DNA of 64,000 nucleotides from Saliniradius amylolyticus (lineage in GTDB: Bacteria; Pseudomonadota; Gammaproteobacteria; Enterobacterales; Alteromonadaceae), in assembly GCF_003143555.1 (NCBI RefSeq), contig NZ_CP029347.1, forward strand, positions 2,046,001 through 2,110,000, written 5' to 3'. The stretch's first letter is position 1; each line of letters opens with the position of its first letter. The translations under genes and the position numbers were made by a program. The notes below the pieces were generated by a model that worked only from the letters and a program-made list of their open reading frames with translations, searched no databases and had not been told where the DNA came from. Positions 1 through 8,188 of this stretch are shown here, piece after piece.

Positions 1-898
1 CCTCCACCTCAGCATTGGTCTTATCCAGGTAGTAATCCACCACCTGTCGGCGGGTTAACATGCCGGGCAGATGGGTCGGCTGACGGCGGGTGGACTGGGC
101 CAGAAAATCATCGTCAGCCTCCACCCAATAGGCCAGCGTATTACCGAGATCCATCAGGGGGTCGCCAAGGGTGGCCAACTCCCAGTCCAGGATGGCATCC
201 ACCTGAGTGGGCTCATCCGGATTTAGTACCACATTATCAAAACGAAAGTCGTTATGGGTCAGACAGATGTGTTCCTTATCCGGCACATTATCCACCAGCC
301 AGTCGCGCACATATTGGGCCCCTGAGACATTCCAGGTCTTGGCATTCATATAACGCTTGTTCCAGCCATGGATCTGACGCTGGGTATAGCCCTCGCCCTT
401 GGCGATGTGAGACAAATCGGCGGCCTGATAATCCACCTGATGCAGTTCGATCATGGCATCCAGCACATTGGTGCAGAGTGTTCGTATCTGGCGCTTATCC
501 AGATTAAGGTCTCGTGGCAGATTTCGGCGCGGAATCACCCCCACACAGCGCTGCATCACATAAAACTCGCTGCCGATGACCGACTCATCCTCGCAATGCC
601 CCAGCATCTCGGGCACATAGTCGTATACTGGCTTTAACGCCTTTTGCAGACGGTATTCGCGGCCCATATCGTGGGCGCCCTTGGCCTTAGTCCCCGCCGG
701 GGCACGGCGCAAGATCACATCTTTTTCGGGGTAGCTCAGACAATAGGTCCAGTTCGATGCCCCCCCGCTGTATTGCTTAACCTCAGGCTGGCCGCTGAGC
801 CCGTCAATATTGGCGTCTAACCAGGGCACCAGGGATTCAAGATTCAGCTCTTCACCCTGCCTGACCTTAGAGGGGGTATCGATTACTTTCTGTGTCAT
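1..898 (-). CDS. Phosphotransferase family protein (APH/ACAD10-11 kinase type), cut by window edge
   Basis: My own translation of the minus strand from the ATG at 898 gives about 299 residues, still open at base 1, so the C-terminus is missing. The aminoglycoside-phosphotransferase-like kinase fold is shown by the catalytic loop HNDFRFDN (His215, Asp217, Asn222) and the metal-binding segment DWELATLGDP (Asp238). Relatives in this branch occur beside acyl-CoA dehydrogenases or fused to them (ACAD10/ACAD11) and phosphorylate hydroxyacyl-CoA intermediates rather than antibiotics. The start overlaps the stop of the dehydrogenase gene by one base (TAATG), so the two are translationally coupled. 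The exact substrate is not visible. The family assignment is firm. Confidence 0.9.
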   Translation of the reverse strand, partial: MTQKVIDTPSKVRQGEELNLESLVPWLDANIDGLSGQPEVKQYSGGASNWTYCLSYPEKDVILRRAPAGTKAKGAHDMGREYRLQKALKPVYDYVPEMLGHCEDESVIGSEFYVMQRCVGVIPRRNLPRDLNLDKRQIRTLCTNVLDAMIELHQVDYQAADLSHIAKGEGYTQRQIHGWNKRYMNAKTWNVSGAQYVRDWLVDNVPDKEHICLTHNDFRFDNVVLNPDEPTQVDAILDWELATLGDPLMDLGNTLAYWVEADDDFLAQSTRRQPTHLPGMLTRRQVVDYYLDKTNAEVE

Positions 899-2127
899 TA
901 GCGCCGCTCCTTATATTTGCCCAGCTCCAGGCGCGCAACCATGCCCTGATGCACCTCATCGGGCCCGTCGGCCAGTCGCAAAGCCCGGGCGCCTGCCATC
1001 ATGCTGGCCAGCGGTGTATCGCTGCTCATGCCGGCGCCGCCGTGCAGCTGAATGGCAAAGTCAGTGGCCTGCTCCATGACTCTGGGGCCTATCACCTTAA
1101 TCGCGGAAATTTCGGTCATGGCGTGTTTCACACCTAAGTTATCGATCTTCCATGCCGCGTTGAAGGTCAGAAGCCGCGCCTGATCGATGGCCATACGCAC
1201 CTCGGCCACCCGCTCGCGGTTGCCACCTAACTCAATCAGGGGCTTGCCGAAGGCCACTCGGTGACTGGCGCGTTTTATGCCCAGTTCCAGGGCACGTTCG
1301 GCGGCGCCCAGCGCACGCATGCAGTGATGGATCCGCCCCGGCCCCAAGCGCCCCTGAGCGATGGCAAAGCCCTTGCCCAGCCCCATGACTAAATTCCCCT
1401 TGGGCACCCTGACGTTATTAAAATGCACCTCCCCATGGCCCAAAGGCGCGTCATACTCATGGTACGCGCTTAGCATTCGCTGTATCTCCACACCGGGCCG
1501 GTCCAGTTCCACCAACACCATTGAGTGGCGCTGATGTTTGTCCGCCTCGGGATTCGATAAGCCCATAAAGATTGCCACCCTGGCGTTGGGATGGCCTAGC
1601 CCGGTGGACCACCATTTCTTGCCGTTTAAAACCAGCTCGTTGCCTTCGTCTTCGATGGTGGCCTGCATATTGGTCGCATCAGAGGACGCCACATCCGGCT
1701 CGGTCATACAAAACACGCTGCGGATCTCACCGGCCAGCAGGGGTTTGAGCCATTTTTCCTGCTGCGTATTGCTGCCGAAGTGATACAGCACCTCCATGTT
1801 GCCGGTATCCGGCGCGTTGCAGTTAAAGATTTCACTGGCGATCAGAGAGCGGCCCATTTCTTCGGCCAAGGGAGCGTACTCCAGTGTTGTCAGTCCCTGA
1901 CCGAGTTCGGCATCCGGCAAAAACAGATTCCATAAACCCTCTGCCTGAGCCTGCTGTTTTAACTTTTCAATCGCCGGATGAGACCGCCACCGAGTCCAGT
2001 CACCGTGGTTTTGCTGATGGTTATGGGTCAGTATGTCGGCTTCCACCGGCAGTACTTTCTCAGCCATAAAGGTTTTAATGCGCTCAAGATACGCCTGGCT
2101 GCGCTCAGACAGTTGAAAGTCCATCAT
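898..2127 (-). CDS. Acyl-CoA dehydrogenase, ACAD11-like
   Basis: This 409-residue flavoprotein carries the usual acyl-CoA dehydrogenase blocks: CMTEPDVASSDATN (FAD contact) near residue 140, NGKKWWSTG, the QGRLGPGRIHHCMR segment, QLHGGAGMSSDTPLA and the C-terminal LRLADGPDEVHQ. The NGKKWW, GRIHHCMR and LADGPDEVH blocks match the ACAD10/ACAD11 subfamily as I remember it better than the short- or medium-chain beta-oxidation enzymes. It is upstream of, and overlaps, the phosphotransferase gene, recreating as two proteins the kinase-dehydrogenase architecture of ACAD11. Expected role: cytosolic oxidation or dehydration of an acyl-CoA after kinase action, for example on 4-hydroxyacyl-CoA. The substrate is inference. 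Two consecutive ATG codons (2127 and 2124) make the start ambiguous by one residue. Confidence 0.93.
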   Translation of the reverse strand: MMDFQLSERSQAYLERIKTFMAEKVLPVEADILTHNHQQNHGDWTRWRSHPAIEKLKQQAQAEGLWNLFLPDAELGQGLTTLEYAPLAEEMGRSLIASEIFNCNAPDTGNMEVLYHFGSNTQQEKWLKPLLAGEIRSVFCMTEPDVASSDATNMQATIEDEGNELVLNGKKWWSTGLGHPNARVAIFMGLSNPEADKHQRHSMVLVELDRPGVEIQRMLSAYHEYDAPLGHGEVHFNNVRVPKGNLVMGLGKGFAIAQGRLGPGRIHHCMRALGAAERALELGIKRASHRVAFGKPLIELGGNRERVAEVRMAIDQARLLTFNAAWKIDNLGVKHAMTEISAIKVIGPRVMEQATDFAIQLHGGAGMSSDTPLASMMAGARALRLADGPDEVHQGMVARLELGKYKERR

Positions 2128-2183
2128 TCGATTCCCGTATTGACCCTTTTGTTCAGCCTACGCCCCTTCAACCGATGAACAAA

Positions 2184-2199
2184 GTGAAATATATTTAAC
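2184..2199. promoter_or_regulatory. Candidate LysR-type operator between the divergent ACAD and lysR genes
   Basis: GTGAAATATATTTAAC is a near-perfect 16-base dyad (two mismatches) and contains a T-N11-A box, the general recognition pattern of LysR-type regulators. It sits in the 99-base gap between the divergent dehydrogenase and lysR starts, the usual place for such a site. Its AT-rich core could also be simple promoter sequence. Confidence 0.35.
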
Positions 2200-2226
2200 T
2201 GAAACTATGAATAACATTCAAAGTAG

Positions 2227-3138
2227 ATGAAGAAATCACTGACCGATTTTCAGCAGCTGGATCTCAATTTACTGAAGATTTTTGAAGCCCTCTATATTGA
2301 GCGCAATATGACGCGCGCCGCTCATCGGTTGCATCTGACACCCTCGGCAGTCAGCCACGCCGTCAAGCGTCTGCGCGAGCACTTAGATGACCCGTTATTT
2401 GTGCGCCAGAGCCAACGCATGCAGCCAACGATGCTTTGTGAATCGCTGGCTCCGGCACTGCTGGAGAACTTAGCCCAGCTAAAACATATCCTGCAGTTGC
2501 GGGAGGCGTTTGACCCTGACACCGCTCAGCATCAGTTTCGTATCGGTATTCATGAAGCACTGGAAAAGCAGCTGCTCCCCCCTCTTATCACGCAATTAAG
2601 CCACAGGGCACCGGGTATGGGCCTCACCAGTGTGGGATTTCGGCGTCGGCGCATGGATAAGGAGCTGTCTACCGGTACCATCGATCTGGCAATCGACGTT
2701 GCCTTGCCGGTAACCGCGCCCATTTTGCACCAGCCATTGATGAACGATAACTTCTGTGTGGCGCTGCGACGAGACCATCCACTACTGGCGGGCCAGTCTC
2801 TGACATCTGAGGCTTATCGTCAGGCGAGCCATATCAGTGTGTCTCACCGCAGTCAGGGCCCGGCGGTGGAGGACATTAGCTTTCAGCAACAGGGGCTGGA
2901 GCGGCGTATTGCCTGTCAGTGCCAAAGCTATGTCACGGCGCTGGCTATCGCCGCCAGTACCGACTTTCTGGTCACTTTGCCCCAGTCCATCGCCCGGCTT
3001 TTGGACGATGGGCGGCTCAGGCAACTGCCTTTGCCAATATCGACGCCCCCTCTGGAGATTCATCTGTACTGGCATAAAAACAGCGACAGTAATCCAGCCC
3101 TGTCCTGGCTGCGTAAGCAGATTCGAACACTGGTCTGA
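2227..3138 (+). CDS. LysR-family transcriptional regulator
   Basis: A 303-residue protein of standard LysR length. The N-terminal winged helix-turn-helix covers about residues 10-70 (LDLNLLKIFEALYIERNMTR, then LTPSAVSHAVKRLREHL and DDPLFVRQ); the rest is a periplasmic-binding-protein-like effector domain. It is transcribed away from the acyl-CoA dehydrogenase / phosphotransferase pair, so it most likely controls that pair and itself in response to an acyl or hydroxy-acid related ligand; the ligand is unknown. The ATG at 2227 lacks a strong Shine-Dalgarno sequence, but the HTH starts at the expected distance from it. Confidence 0.93.
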   Translation: MKKSLTDFQQLDLNLLKIFEALYIERNMTRAAHRLHLTPSAVSHAVKRLREHLDDPLFVRQSQRMQPTMLCESLAPALLENLAQLKHILQLREAFDPDTAQHQFRIGIHEALEKQLLPPLITQLSHRAPGMGLTSVGFRRRRMDKELSTGTIDLAIDVALPVTAPILHQPLMNDNFCVALRRDHPLLAGQSLTSEAYRQASHISVSHRSQGPAVEDISFQQQGLERRIACQCQSYVTALAIAASTDFLVTLPQSIARLLDDGRLRQLPLPISTPPLEIHLYWHKNSDSNPALSWLRKQIRTLV

Positions 3139-3228
3139 TGGCTTAACGCCAACAGCCGTTGAACCTTATCCTGATCTGCGGCTAACATTCACCAGAATAA
3201 AAAAACCTAACGACAACAGGGAACCCTA

Positions 3229-5277
3229 ATGAAAACAAAACTGATACTAAGCGCCCTTGCCGGGCTGAGCCTGTCGGCACCGGCATTAGCGGACGATCAT
3301 AAGTTCACCCTGGAGGACGTACATCGTCTGAACGTGGTGGGACAAAGTGAGATCAGCCCGTCAGGCAGCCATATTGCCTATGCCAAAGTGGTGCCGCGGG
3401 AGCTGTTTGAAGACAAAGACGGCAGCGATTATGTGCACCTGTACCTGGTGGATCGCGCTGGCAACGAGCGCCCCTACATCACCGATAATGAGGGCGTCAG
3501 CCAGTTGCAGTGGTCGGCGGACAGTCAGTTTATCTATTTTCTGAGTAAGCGTGGCGACGACGAACACAACAGCCTGTATCGCATTGCGGTGAATGGCGGT
3601 CAGGAACAAAAGGTGCTAAGCCTCAAGGATCGCGATATCAGCCGTTACGAAATAGGTCCTGACAACCAGCTGGCACTGCTGGCGGACCCAGCCAGGGATA
3701 AATCCGAAAAAGAATTGCAAGAGCTGGGCTTTAAGGCCGAGGTGTACGAAGAAGGCCTGCAAAATCGCCAGCTTATGCTGACCAACCTCAAAATCACCGA
3801 CAAGCCATTAGAGCCTGAGGCGGTTGAGATCAACGCTCATGTCACCGACATCGAGTGGTCCCACTCTGGTGAGTCGCTGTTGGTTAAAACGCAACCTACC
3901 CCACTGATCGACGATACCTACACCGAGTCCCGCTGGCACCTGTTGGATGTGGAAGATCAGGATATCGAATACACCCTGAAAACCGAGGGCAAACTGGGCG
4001 ATGCGGAGTTTTCCGCCGACGATGAGTACATTGCCATCTTAGGCGCACAGGACAAACACGACCCTGCCACCGGCCGTGTCTATCTGGCCGAAGCCGACGA
4101 CGGTGACATCACCAACTGGCTGCCTAACTTTATGGGCCATGTGAGCGATATCGAGTGGTCTGCCAAGGGCAACAACCTGAACTTTATCGCCGACGTGGAC
4201 ACCGAGTCGATGATTGGCAGCCTGAAACCAGGCAGCAGCGACATCAGCGTTCAACTCAACCAAGGTCAGGTGATTGCCAGTCACTTAAGTGTTGCTGATG
4301 ACAATACCCTGGCACTGCGTGGGCATACTCCGAAGCATCCCACCGAAGCCTTTGTTCTGGAAGGGGATGCCGCCAAGCGGTTAACCAACTCCAACCCCTG
4401 GCTGGCGGATAAAACCCTCGCCAAACAGGAAACCCTGACTGTTAAAGCCCGCGACGGTCTGGAGATCTCTGGCGTGTTGGTGTATCCCGCCGACTATGAC
4501 GAAGACGAGCGCTACCCGCTGATTATGGCCGTGCATGGTGGCCCAGAGAGCCGTGATGCTAACGGCTGGGTGACCAGCTACTCAGACCCGGGCCAGTTCG
4601 CTGCTAGCCGTGGCTATGCGGTGTTCTACCCCAACTATCGCGGCTCAACCGGCAAAGGCGTGGAGTTCTCCAAACTCGGTCAGAACGACTACGCCGGCGC
4701 CGAATTCAACGACCTGGTGGATTTCAAAAACGCTCTGGTTGAAATGGGTCTGGTGGACAATGACCGTGTGGGCATCACCGGCGGTTCCTATGGCGGCTAC
4801 GCCTCGGCCTGGGGCGCCACTAAGCTGACCGAGCATTTTGCCGCCAGTGTCATGTTTGTGGGCATCGCCAATCAGCTATCTAAGTTTGGTACCACTGATA
4901 TTTCCGATGAGATGCACTTGGTTCACGCCCGCTCCTACCCCTGGGAAAAATGGGAGTGGTATCTGAAGCGCAGCCCCATTTACTGGGCTGGCCAGTCTGA
5001 GACGCCTCTGCTTATCATGCATGGCAAGGAAGACCCTCGTGTGCATCCTGCTCAGTCCATGGAGCTGTATCGCTACATGAAGGTACAGGGCAAAGACGTG
5101 CGTTTGGTGTACTACCCGGGTGAAGGCCACGGGAACCGTAAAGTGGCGGCCCAGTACGATTACAGCAAGCGCCTGATGCGCTGGATGGACAACTACCTGA
5201 TGGAAGGCAACGACACTATGCCGGACCATGAGCTGGACCATAAAGCCAAGCTGGAAAATAAGAACGAAACTGAGTAG
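3229..5277 (+). CDS. S9-family prolyl oligopeptidase, exported
   Basis: This 682-residue protein has a signal peptide (MKTKLILSALAGLSLSAPALA), a beta-propeller region over about residues 30-400 and a C-terminal alpha/beta-hydrolase domain. The catalytic triad is readable: Ser520 in GGSYGGY, Asp602 in GKEDPRVHP and His634 in GEGHGNRK. The family cleaves oligopeptides, often dipeptidyl units or bonds after proline or Ala/Gly, so this is likely a periplasmic or secreted peptidase for peptide scavenging. A good intrinsic terminator follows directly, and the gene appears monocistronic. Whether it is a dipeptidyl or acylaminoacyl peptidase cannot be told from sequence alone. Confidence 0.93.
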   Translation: MKTKLILSALAGLSLSAPALADDHKFTLEDVHRLNVVGQSEISPSGSHIAYAKVVPRELFEDKDGSDYVHLYLVDRAGNERPYITDNEGVSQLQWSADSQFIYFLSKRGDDEHNSLYRIAVNGGQEQKVLSLKDRDISRYEIGPDNQLALLADPARDKSEKELQELGFKAEVYEEGLQNRQLMLTNLKITDKPLEPEAVEINAHVTDIEWSHSGESLLVKTQPTPLIDDTYTESRWHLLDVEDQDIEYTLKTEGKLGDAEFSADDEYIAILGAQDKHDPATGRVYLAEADDGDITNWLPNFMGHVSDIEWSAKGNNLNFIADVDTESMIGSLKPGSSDISVQLNQGQVIASHLSVADDNTLALRGHTPKHPTEAFVLEGDAAKRLTNSNPWLADKTLAKQETLTVKARDGLEISGVLVYPADYDEDERYPLIMAVHGGPESRDANGWVTSYSDPGQFAASRGYAVFYPNYRGSTGKGVEFSKLGQNDYAGAEFNDLVDFKNALVEMGLVDNDRVGITGGSYGGYASAWGATKLTEHFAASVMFVGIANQLSKFGTTDISDEMHLVHARSYPWEKWEWYLKRSPIYWAGQSETPLLIMHGKEDPRVHPAQSMELYRYMKVQGKDVRLVYYPGEGHGNRKVAAQYDYSKRLMRWMDNYLMEGNDTMPDHELDHKAKLENKNETE

Positions 5278-5293
5278 TTCGATACACAACCAT

Positions 5294-5322
5294 AAGGAGG
5301 TCTCAATGACCTCCTTTTTTTA
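5294..5322 (+). terminator. Rho-independent terminator of the S9 peptidase gene
   Basis: The inverted repeat AAGGAGGTC / GACCTCCTT with a 5-base loop is followed by a run of T. It begins 17 bases after the peptidase stop codon. Confidence 0.88.
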
Positions 5323-5559
5323 TGCCTGAATATCGGCTCAAGCGCTCTTTTTCGTCCAGCAACCGCACCGAAATTTCGCAATTTGCTCATGATACGGAAA
5401 GGTCAGAATCGTGCTTTGCGATTACCGAATACGCTTACCAATCAGACTGTAGCTCGAAGTAGCCAATTAACATCACTCACCTGTTTTCGTCATCTATACT
5501 GAACACTGTCGAAAGACGCTATATCCGCTCACACAACCGACGATCAACTGAGGTCCACG

Positions 5560-6234
5560 ATGAAACATTTTTTACTGCTATTGATTCTAACTCTCGCGCC
5601 TTATTCACTAAACGCTGAGACATGGAAAATTACGTCCTTGGAGTGGCCCCCTTACTCAGGAAAAGACTTACCCGGACAAGGCACCGCCGTTGAAGAGCTG
5701 CGCTCAGTCTTAAAACAAAAAGGCATAAACCTTGAGGTGGAGTTTTATCCGTGGAAACGAGCACAAGAGTATGCAGCCAACCCTGATTACGTTGGCTATT
5801 TCCCTGCCTGGCCGGAAGAAGTTGGCAAGGGCTTTATGGGCTCGAAAGGGGTTCAGAATTCTTCCGTTAGTGTGCTGTATCGTCAAGGAAACGATGTGTC
5901 TTCTGCCAGTATGATGGATTTATTTTCAAGCTACAAAGTCGGGCTCATTAAAACTTATGTCTATCCCGACGCCATTGAGCAGGCGGCTAAAAAGCATCCG
6001 CAGAACGTAGATTTGTCTCCCAACGAGCAGAGCCTTCTTAAAAAGTTATCCGCGGGGCGAATGGACGCGGCCATTACCGACCCGAAGGTGATGATGTATT
6101 ACGCTGACCAATCTGGGGTGGATAATATCAAAGCGGCCGAGCGAGCTATTGAAACCAAACCCTTGGTGGTTTCCTTTGCCGCCCGAGACGACAACAAAGC
6201 CCGCCTGGAACTGCTGAACAGTTTAATAAAATGA
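5560..6234 (+). CDS. Small periplasmic solute-binding protein (SBP_bac_3-like)
   Basis: A 224-residue protein with a clear signal peptide (MKHFLLLLILTLAPYSLNA). The mature N-terminus WKITSLEWPPYSG, followed by GQGTAVEELRSVLKQKGI and EFYPWKRAQEYA, is the pattern of the family-3 extracellular solute-binding fold in its short, orphan form common in Alteromonadales and Vibrionales. No ABC permease or ATPase is nearby, so it may be a sensor or accessory protein and not a transporter part. A second protein of the same type is encoded at 49911-50708. The gene is visibly richer in A/T codons than its neighbours. No ligand can be named. Confidence 0.82.
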   Translation: MKHFLLLLILTLAPYSLNAETWKITSLEWPPYSGKDLPGQGTAVEELRSVLKQKGINLEVEFYPWKRAQEYAANPDYVGYFPAWPEEVGKGFMGSKGVQNSSVSVLYRQGNDVSSASMMDLFSSYKVGLIKTYVYPDAIEQAAKKHPQNVDLSPNEQSLLKKLSAGRMDAAITDPKVMMYYADQSGVDNIKAAERAIETKPLVVSFAARDDNKARLELLNSLIK

Positions 6235-6323
6235 TATTATTAGGGCACTCTTATGGCTGGGGGGTGGCCCTGCTCACCCCGGCCTTACTGAAAGATGGAG
6301 GCAGCCGTCAGCGTAATAAATAA
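6231..6323 (+). pseudogene. 30-codon fragment resembling an alpha/beta-hydrolase nucleophile elbow
   Basis: An ATG overlapping the stop of the binding-protein gene (ATGA) opens a 30-codon frame beginning MILLGHSYGWGVALLTPALL. LLGHSYG matches the G-x-S-x-G nucleophile elbow of alpha/beta hydrolases, followed by a plausible helix, and then the frame stops. It is far too short to be an enzyme. It may be a decayed relic of a lost hydrolase or chance. An inverted repeat GGGGTG / CACCCC (6261-6280 area) lies in it and could act as a weak transcription stop. Confidence 0.2.
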
Positions 6324-6547
6324 CAGAGAGATAAACTACCATCTCCTTGCACTCCCCCCACAAACAGACAACGGCTTGCTTACTCAACCTCACAGGAATG
6401 CCTTTTGAGCTAGCGCCTCGTACAGTTTACAGTTTCGCTAATACTACTTACACAAAGTCGCTGGTTTGAGTGTAATTTGCCGTTCAACTTAGCGGAAAAA
6501 CGCTTTAGAGTGGGATCTAAATAATAATTATTATTCAGGAGACTCCT
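6324..6547. other. Intergenic region upstream of the AbgT-type gene
   Basis: This is the rest of the only gene-free interval longer than 300 bases (6235-6547). I find no coding potential after 6323. It must hold the promoter of the transporter gene. The only structured element is a perfect 16-base AT palindrome at 6520-6535, just before the ribosome-binding site. Confidence 0.5.
6520..6535. promoter_or_regulatory. Perfect 16-base palindrome before the AbgT-type gene
   Basis: AATAATAATTATTATT is fully self-complementary and lies immediately before the CAGGAGA ribosome-binding site and GTG start of the transporter gene. Its position would let a bound repressor block transcription or elongation. 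The TAAT/ATTA character is loosely Fur-like, but no consensus match can be claimed. Confidence 0.25.
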
Positions 6548-8083
6548 GTGAGCACCGATAGTCTAGCGACCCGTTTTTTGGATAAGGTGGAACGAGTGGG
6601 CAATAAACTGCCTGACCCCGCCGTTATCTTTCTTATCAGTTTGATCATCGTCTGGGTAATGTCAGCGCTGCTGTCTCATGTGAGTTTCAGCGCCATCGAC
6701 CCCAGAACCAATGCCCCGGTGGAGGTTAATAACCTGCTCACCGGCGCCAGTCTGGCCGACTTTCTGTCGCGCATGGTAACCATTTTCACCAGCTTTCCGC
6801 CTTTGGGTGTGGTGCTGGTCGCGATGCTGGGTGTCGGCGTGGCCGAACATTCTGGCTTTATCAGCGCCGGCCTCAAGCGCATGCTGGACTCCACCCCCAA
6901 GGCCTTATTAACGCCCTCCATCATTCTGGTGGCGATTGTCAGCCACACCGCCACGGATGCCGGTTATGTGCTGGTGATCCCCATCGCCGGGGTAATCTTC
7001 TATGCCATGGGCCGACACCCGCTGGCGGGTATTGCGGCGGCCTTCGCCGGGGTCAGCGGTGGCTTTGGTGCCAACTTTGTGCCCTCTGGCATCGATCCTT
7101 TGCTGCAAAGCTTTACCCAGAGCGCCGCTCAGATCGTCGACCCCAGCATTCAGATCAACCCGCTGAACAACTGGTTTTTCACCTCTGCCTCGTCGATTGT
7201 GATCATCTTGCTGGGCTGGTATCTGACCGATAAGGTGGTGGAGCCGCGATTGCAAAAAGCCGAGGTAGACGGTGACCCGGACGAGATTCCGCGCTTCGAT
7301 GAGTTAAACAACCAACAGCGCCGTGCACTGCGCTGGGCAACCCTGAGTATGGTTATCGGCATTATCGCCCTGGTGGCGATTCTACTGCCCGCCGACTCGC
7401 CCATGCGCGACGCCGACGGCTCCCTGAGTAGCTTTGGCGCACCCATTATGCAGTCCATCGTGCCGCTGATTTTCCTGCTGTTTGTGATCCCGGGCCTGGT
7501 TTACGGTTTTCTGTCCGGCACCTTTGAAAGCAGCCGCGACGCCATCGCCGCCATGAGCAAGTCCATGGAAAGCATGGCCTATTACATCGTAATGGTGTTT
7601 TTCTGCGCCCTGTTTATCGATGCCTTTGGCAAGTCTAACCTGGGTGCGCTAATGGCCATTGAAGGCGGTCAGTTCTTAAAGTCCCTCGAATTGCCCAGCA
7701 TGGTCACCATCGTCGGTATGGTGTTCCTAACTGCCTTTGTAAACCTGTTTGTGGGTTCGGCCTCGGCCAAGTGGGCCTTGCTTGGTCCCATCTTTGTGCC
7801 CATGCTGATGCAGCTCAATATCTCGCCGGACTTAACTCAGGCCGCTTATCGTCTGGGGGATTCAAGCTCCAATATCATCACGCCGCTGATGCCTTACTTC
7901 CCTCTGGTGGTGGTGTTCTGCCAGCGTTATGTGAAAAACACCGGCATCGGCACTGTGCTGTCCATGATGCTGCCCTACTCCATCGCTATCCTGACCATCT
8001 GGACCGCCTTTTTGCTGCTCTATTGGGGCCTGGATATCCCGCTAGGCTTGCAGTCCAGTTATACCTACCCGGCACAGGGTTAG
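6548..8083 (+). CDS. AbgT-family transporter
   Basis: A 511-residue polytopic inner-membrane protein. The opening (FLDKVERVGNKLPDPAVIFL), GVGVAEHSGFISAGLKRML, SHTATDAGYVLVIPIAG and the C-terminal SAKWALLGPIFVPML with DSSSNIITPLMPYFPL are signature stretches of the AbgT (p-aminobenzoyl-glutamate / antimetabolite exporter) family, and the length is typical. Start is GTG at 6548, with AGGAGA seven bases upstream. E. coli AbgT imports p-aminobenzoyl-glutamate, while other members export sulfonamides or move N-acylated amino acids. The adjacent downstream gene for an exported N-acyl amino acid deacylase suggests, as inference, an acyl-amino acid or acyl-peptide substrate. Confidence 0.92.
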   Translation: MSTDSLATRFLDKVERVGNKLPDPAVIFLISLIIVWVMSALLSHVSFSAIDPRTNAPVEVNNLLTGASLADFLSRMVTIFTSFPPLGVVLVAMLGVGVAEHSGFISAGLKRMLDSTPKALLTPSIILVAIVSHTATDAGYVLVIPIAGVIFYAMGRHPLAGIAAAFAGVSGGFGANFVPSGIDPLLQSFTQSAAQIVDPSIQINPLNNWFFTSASSIVIILLGWYLTDKVVEPRLQKAEVDGDPDEIPRFDELNNQQRRALRWATLSMVIGIIALVAILLPADSPMRDADGSLSSFGAPIMQSIVPLIFLLFVIPGLVYGFLSGTFESSRDAIAAMSKSMESMAYYIVMVFFCALFIDAFGKSNLGALMAIEGGQFLKSLELPSMVTIVGMVFLTAFVNLFVGSASAKWALLGPIFVPMLMQLNISPDLTQAAYRLGDSSSNIITPLMPYFPLVVVFCQRYVKNTGIGTVLSMMLPYSIAILTIWTAFLLLYWGLDIPLGLQSSYTYPAQG

Positions 8084-8097
8084 TCAGACTGACAATA

Positions 8098-8123
8098 AGC
8101 CGACCCCGGGGTCGGCTTTTTTT
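8098..8123 (+). terminator. Rho-independent terminator after the AbgT-type gene
   Basis: A perfect palindrome AGCCGACCCCGGGGTCGGCT is followed by seven T. It separates the transporter from the downstream deacylase gene, which therefore needs its own promoter or read-through. Confidence 0.9.
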
Positions 8124-8188
8124 GCCTCGTTTACCTTCCCTTCGCCGATTCCCTGACTCGGTGGTATGCTCTTTATTCACGCCACGTA

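Noticed and set aside
898-898. Antibiotic-resistance phosphotransferase reading of the 1-898 gene
   Set aside because: It is coupled to an ACAD11-like dehydrogenase and has the ELATLGDP signature of the acyl-CoA-associated branch.
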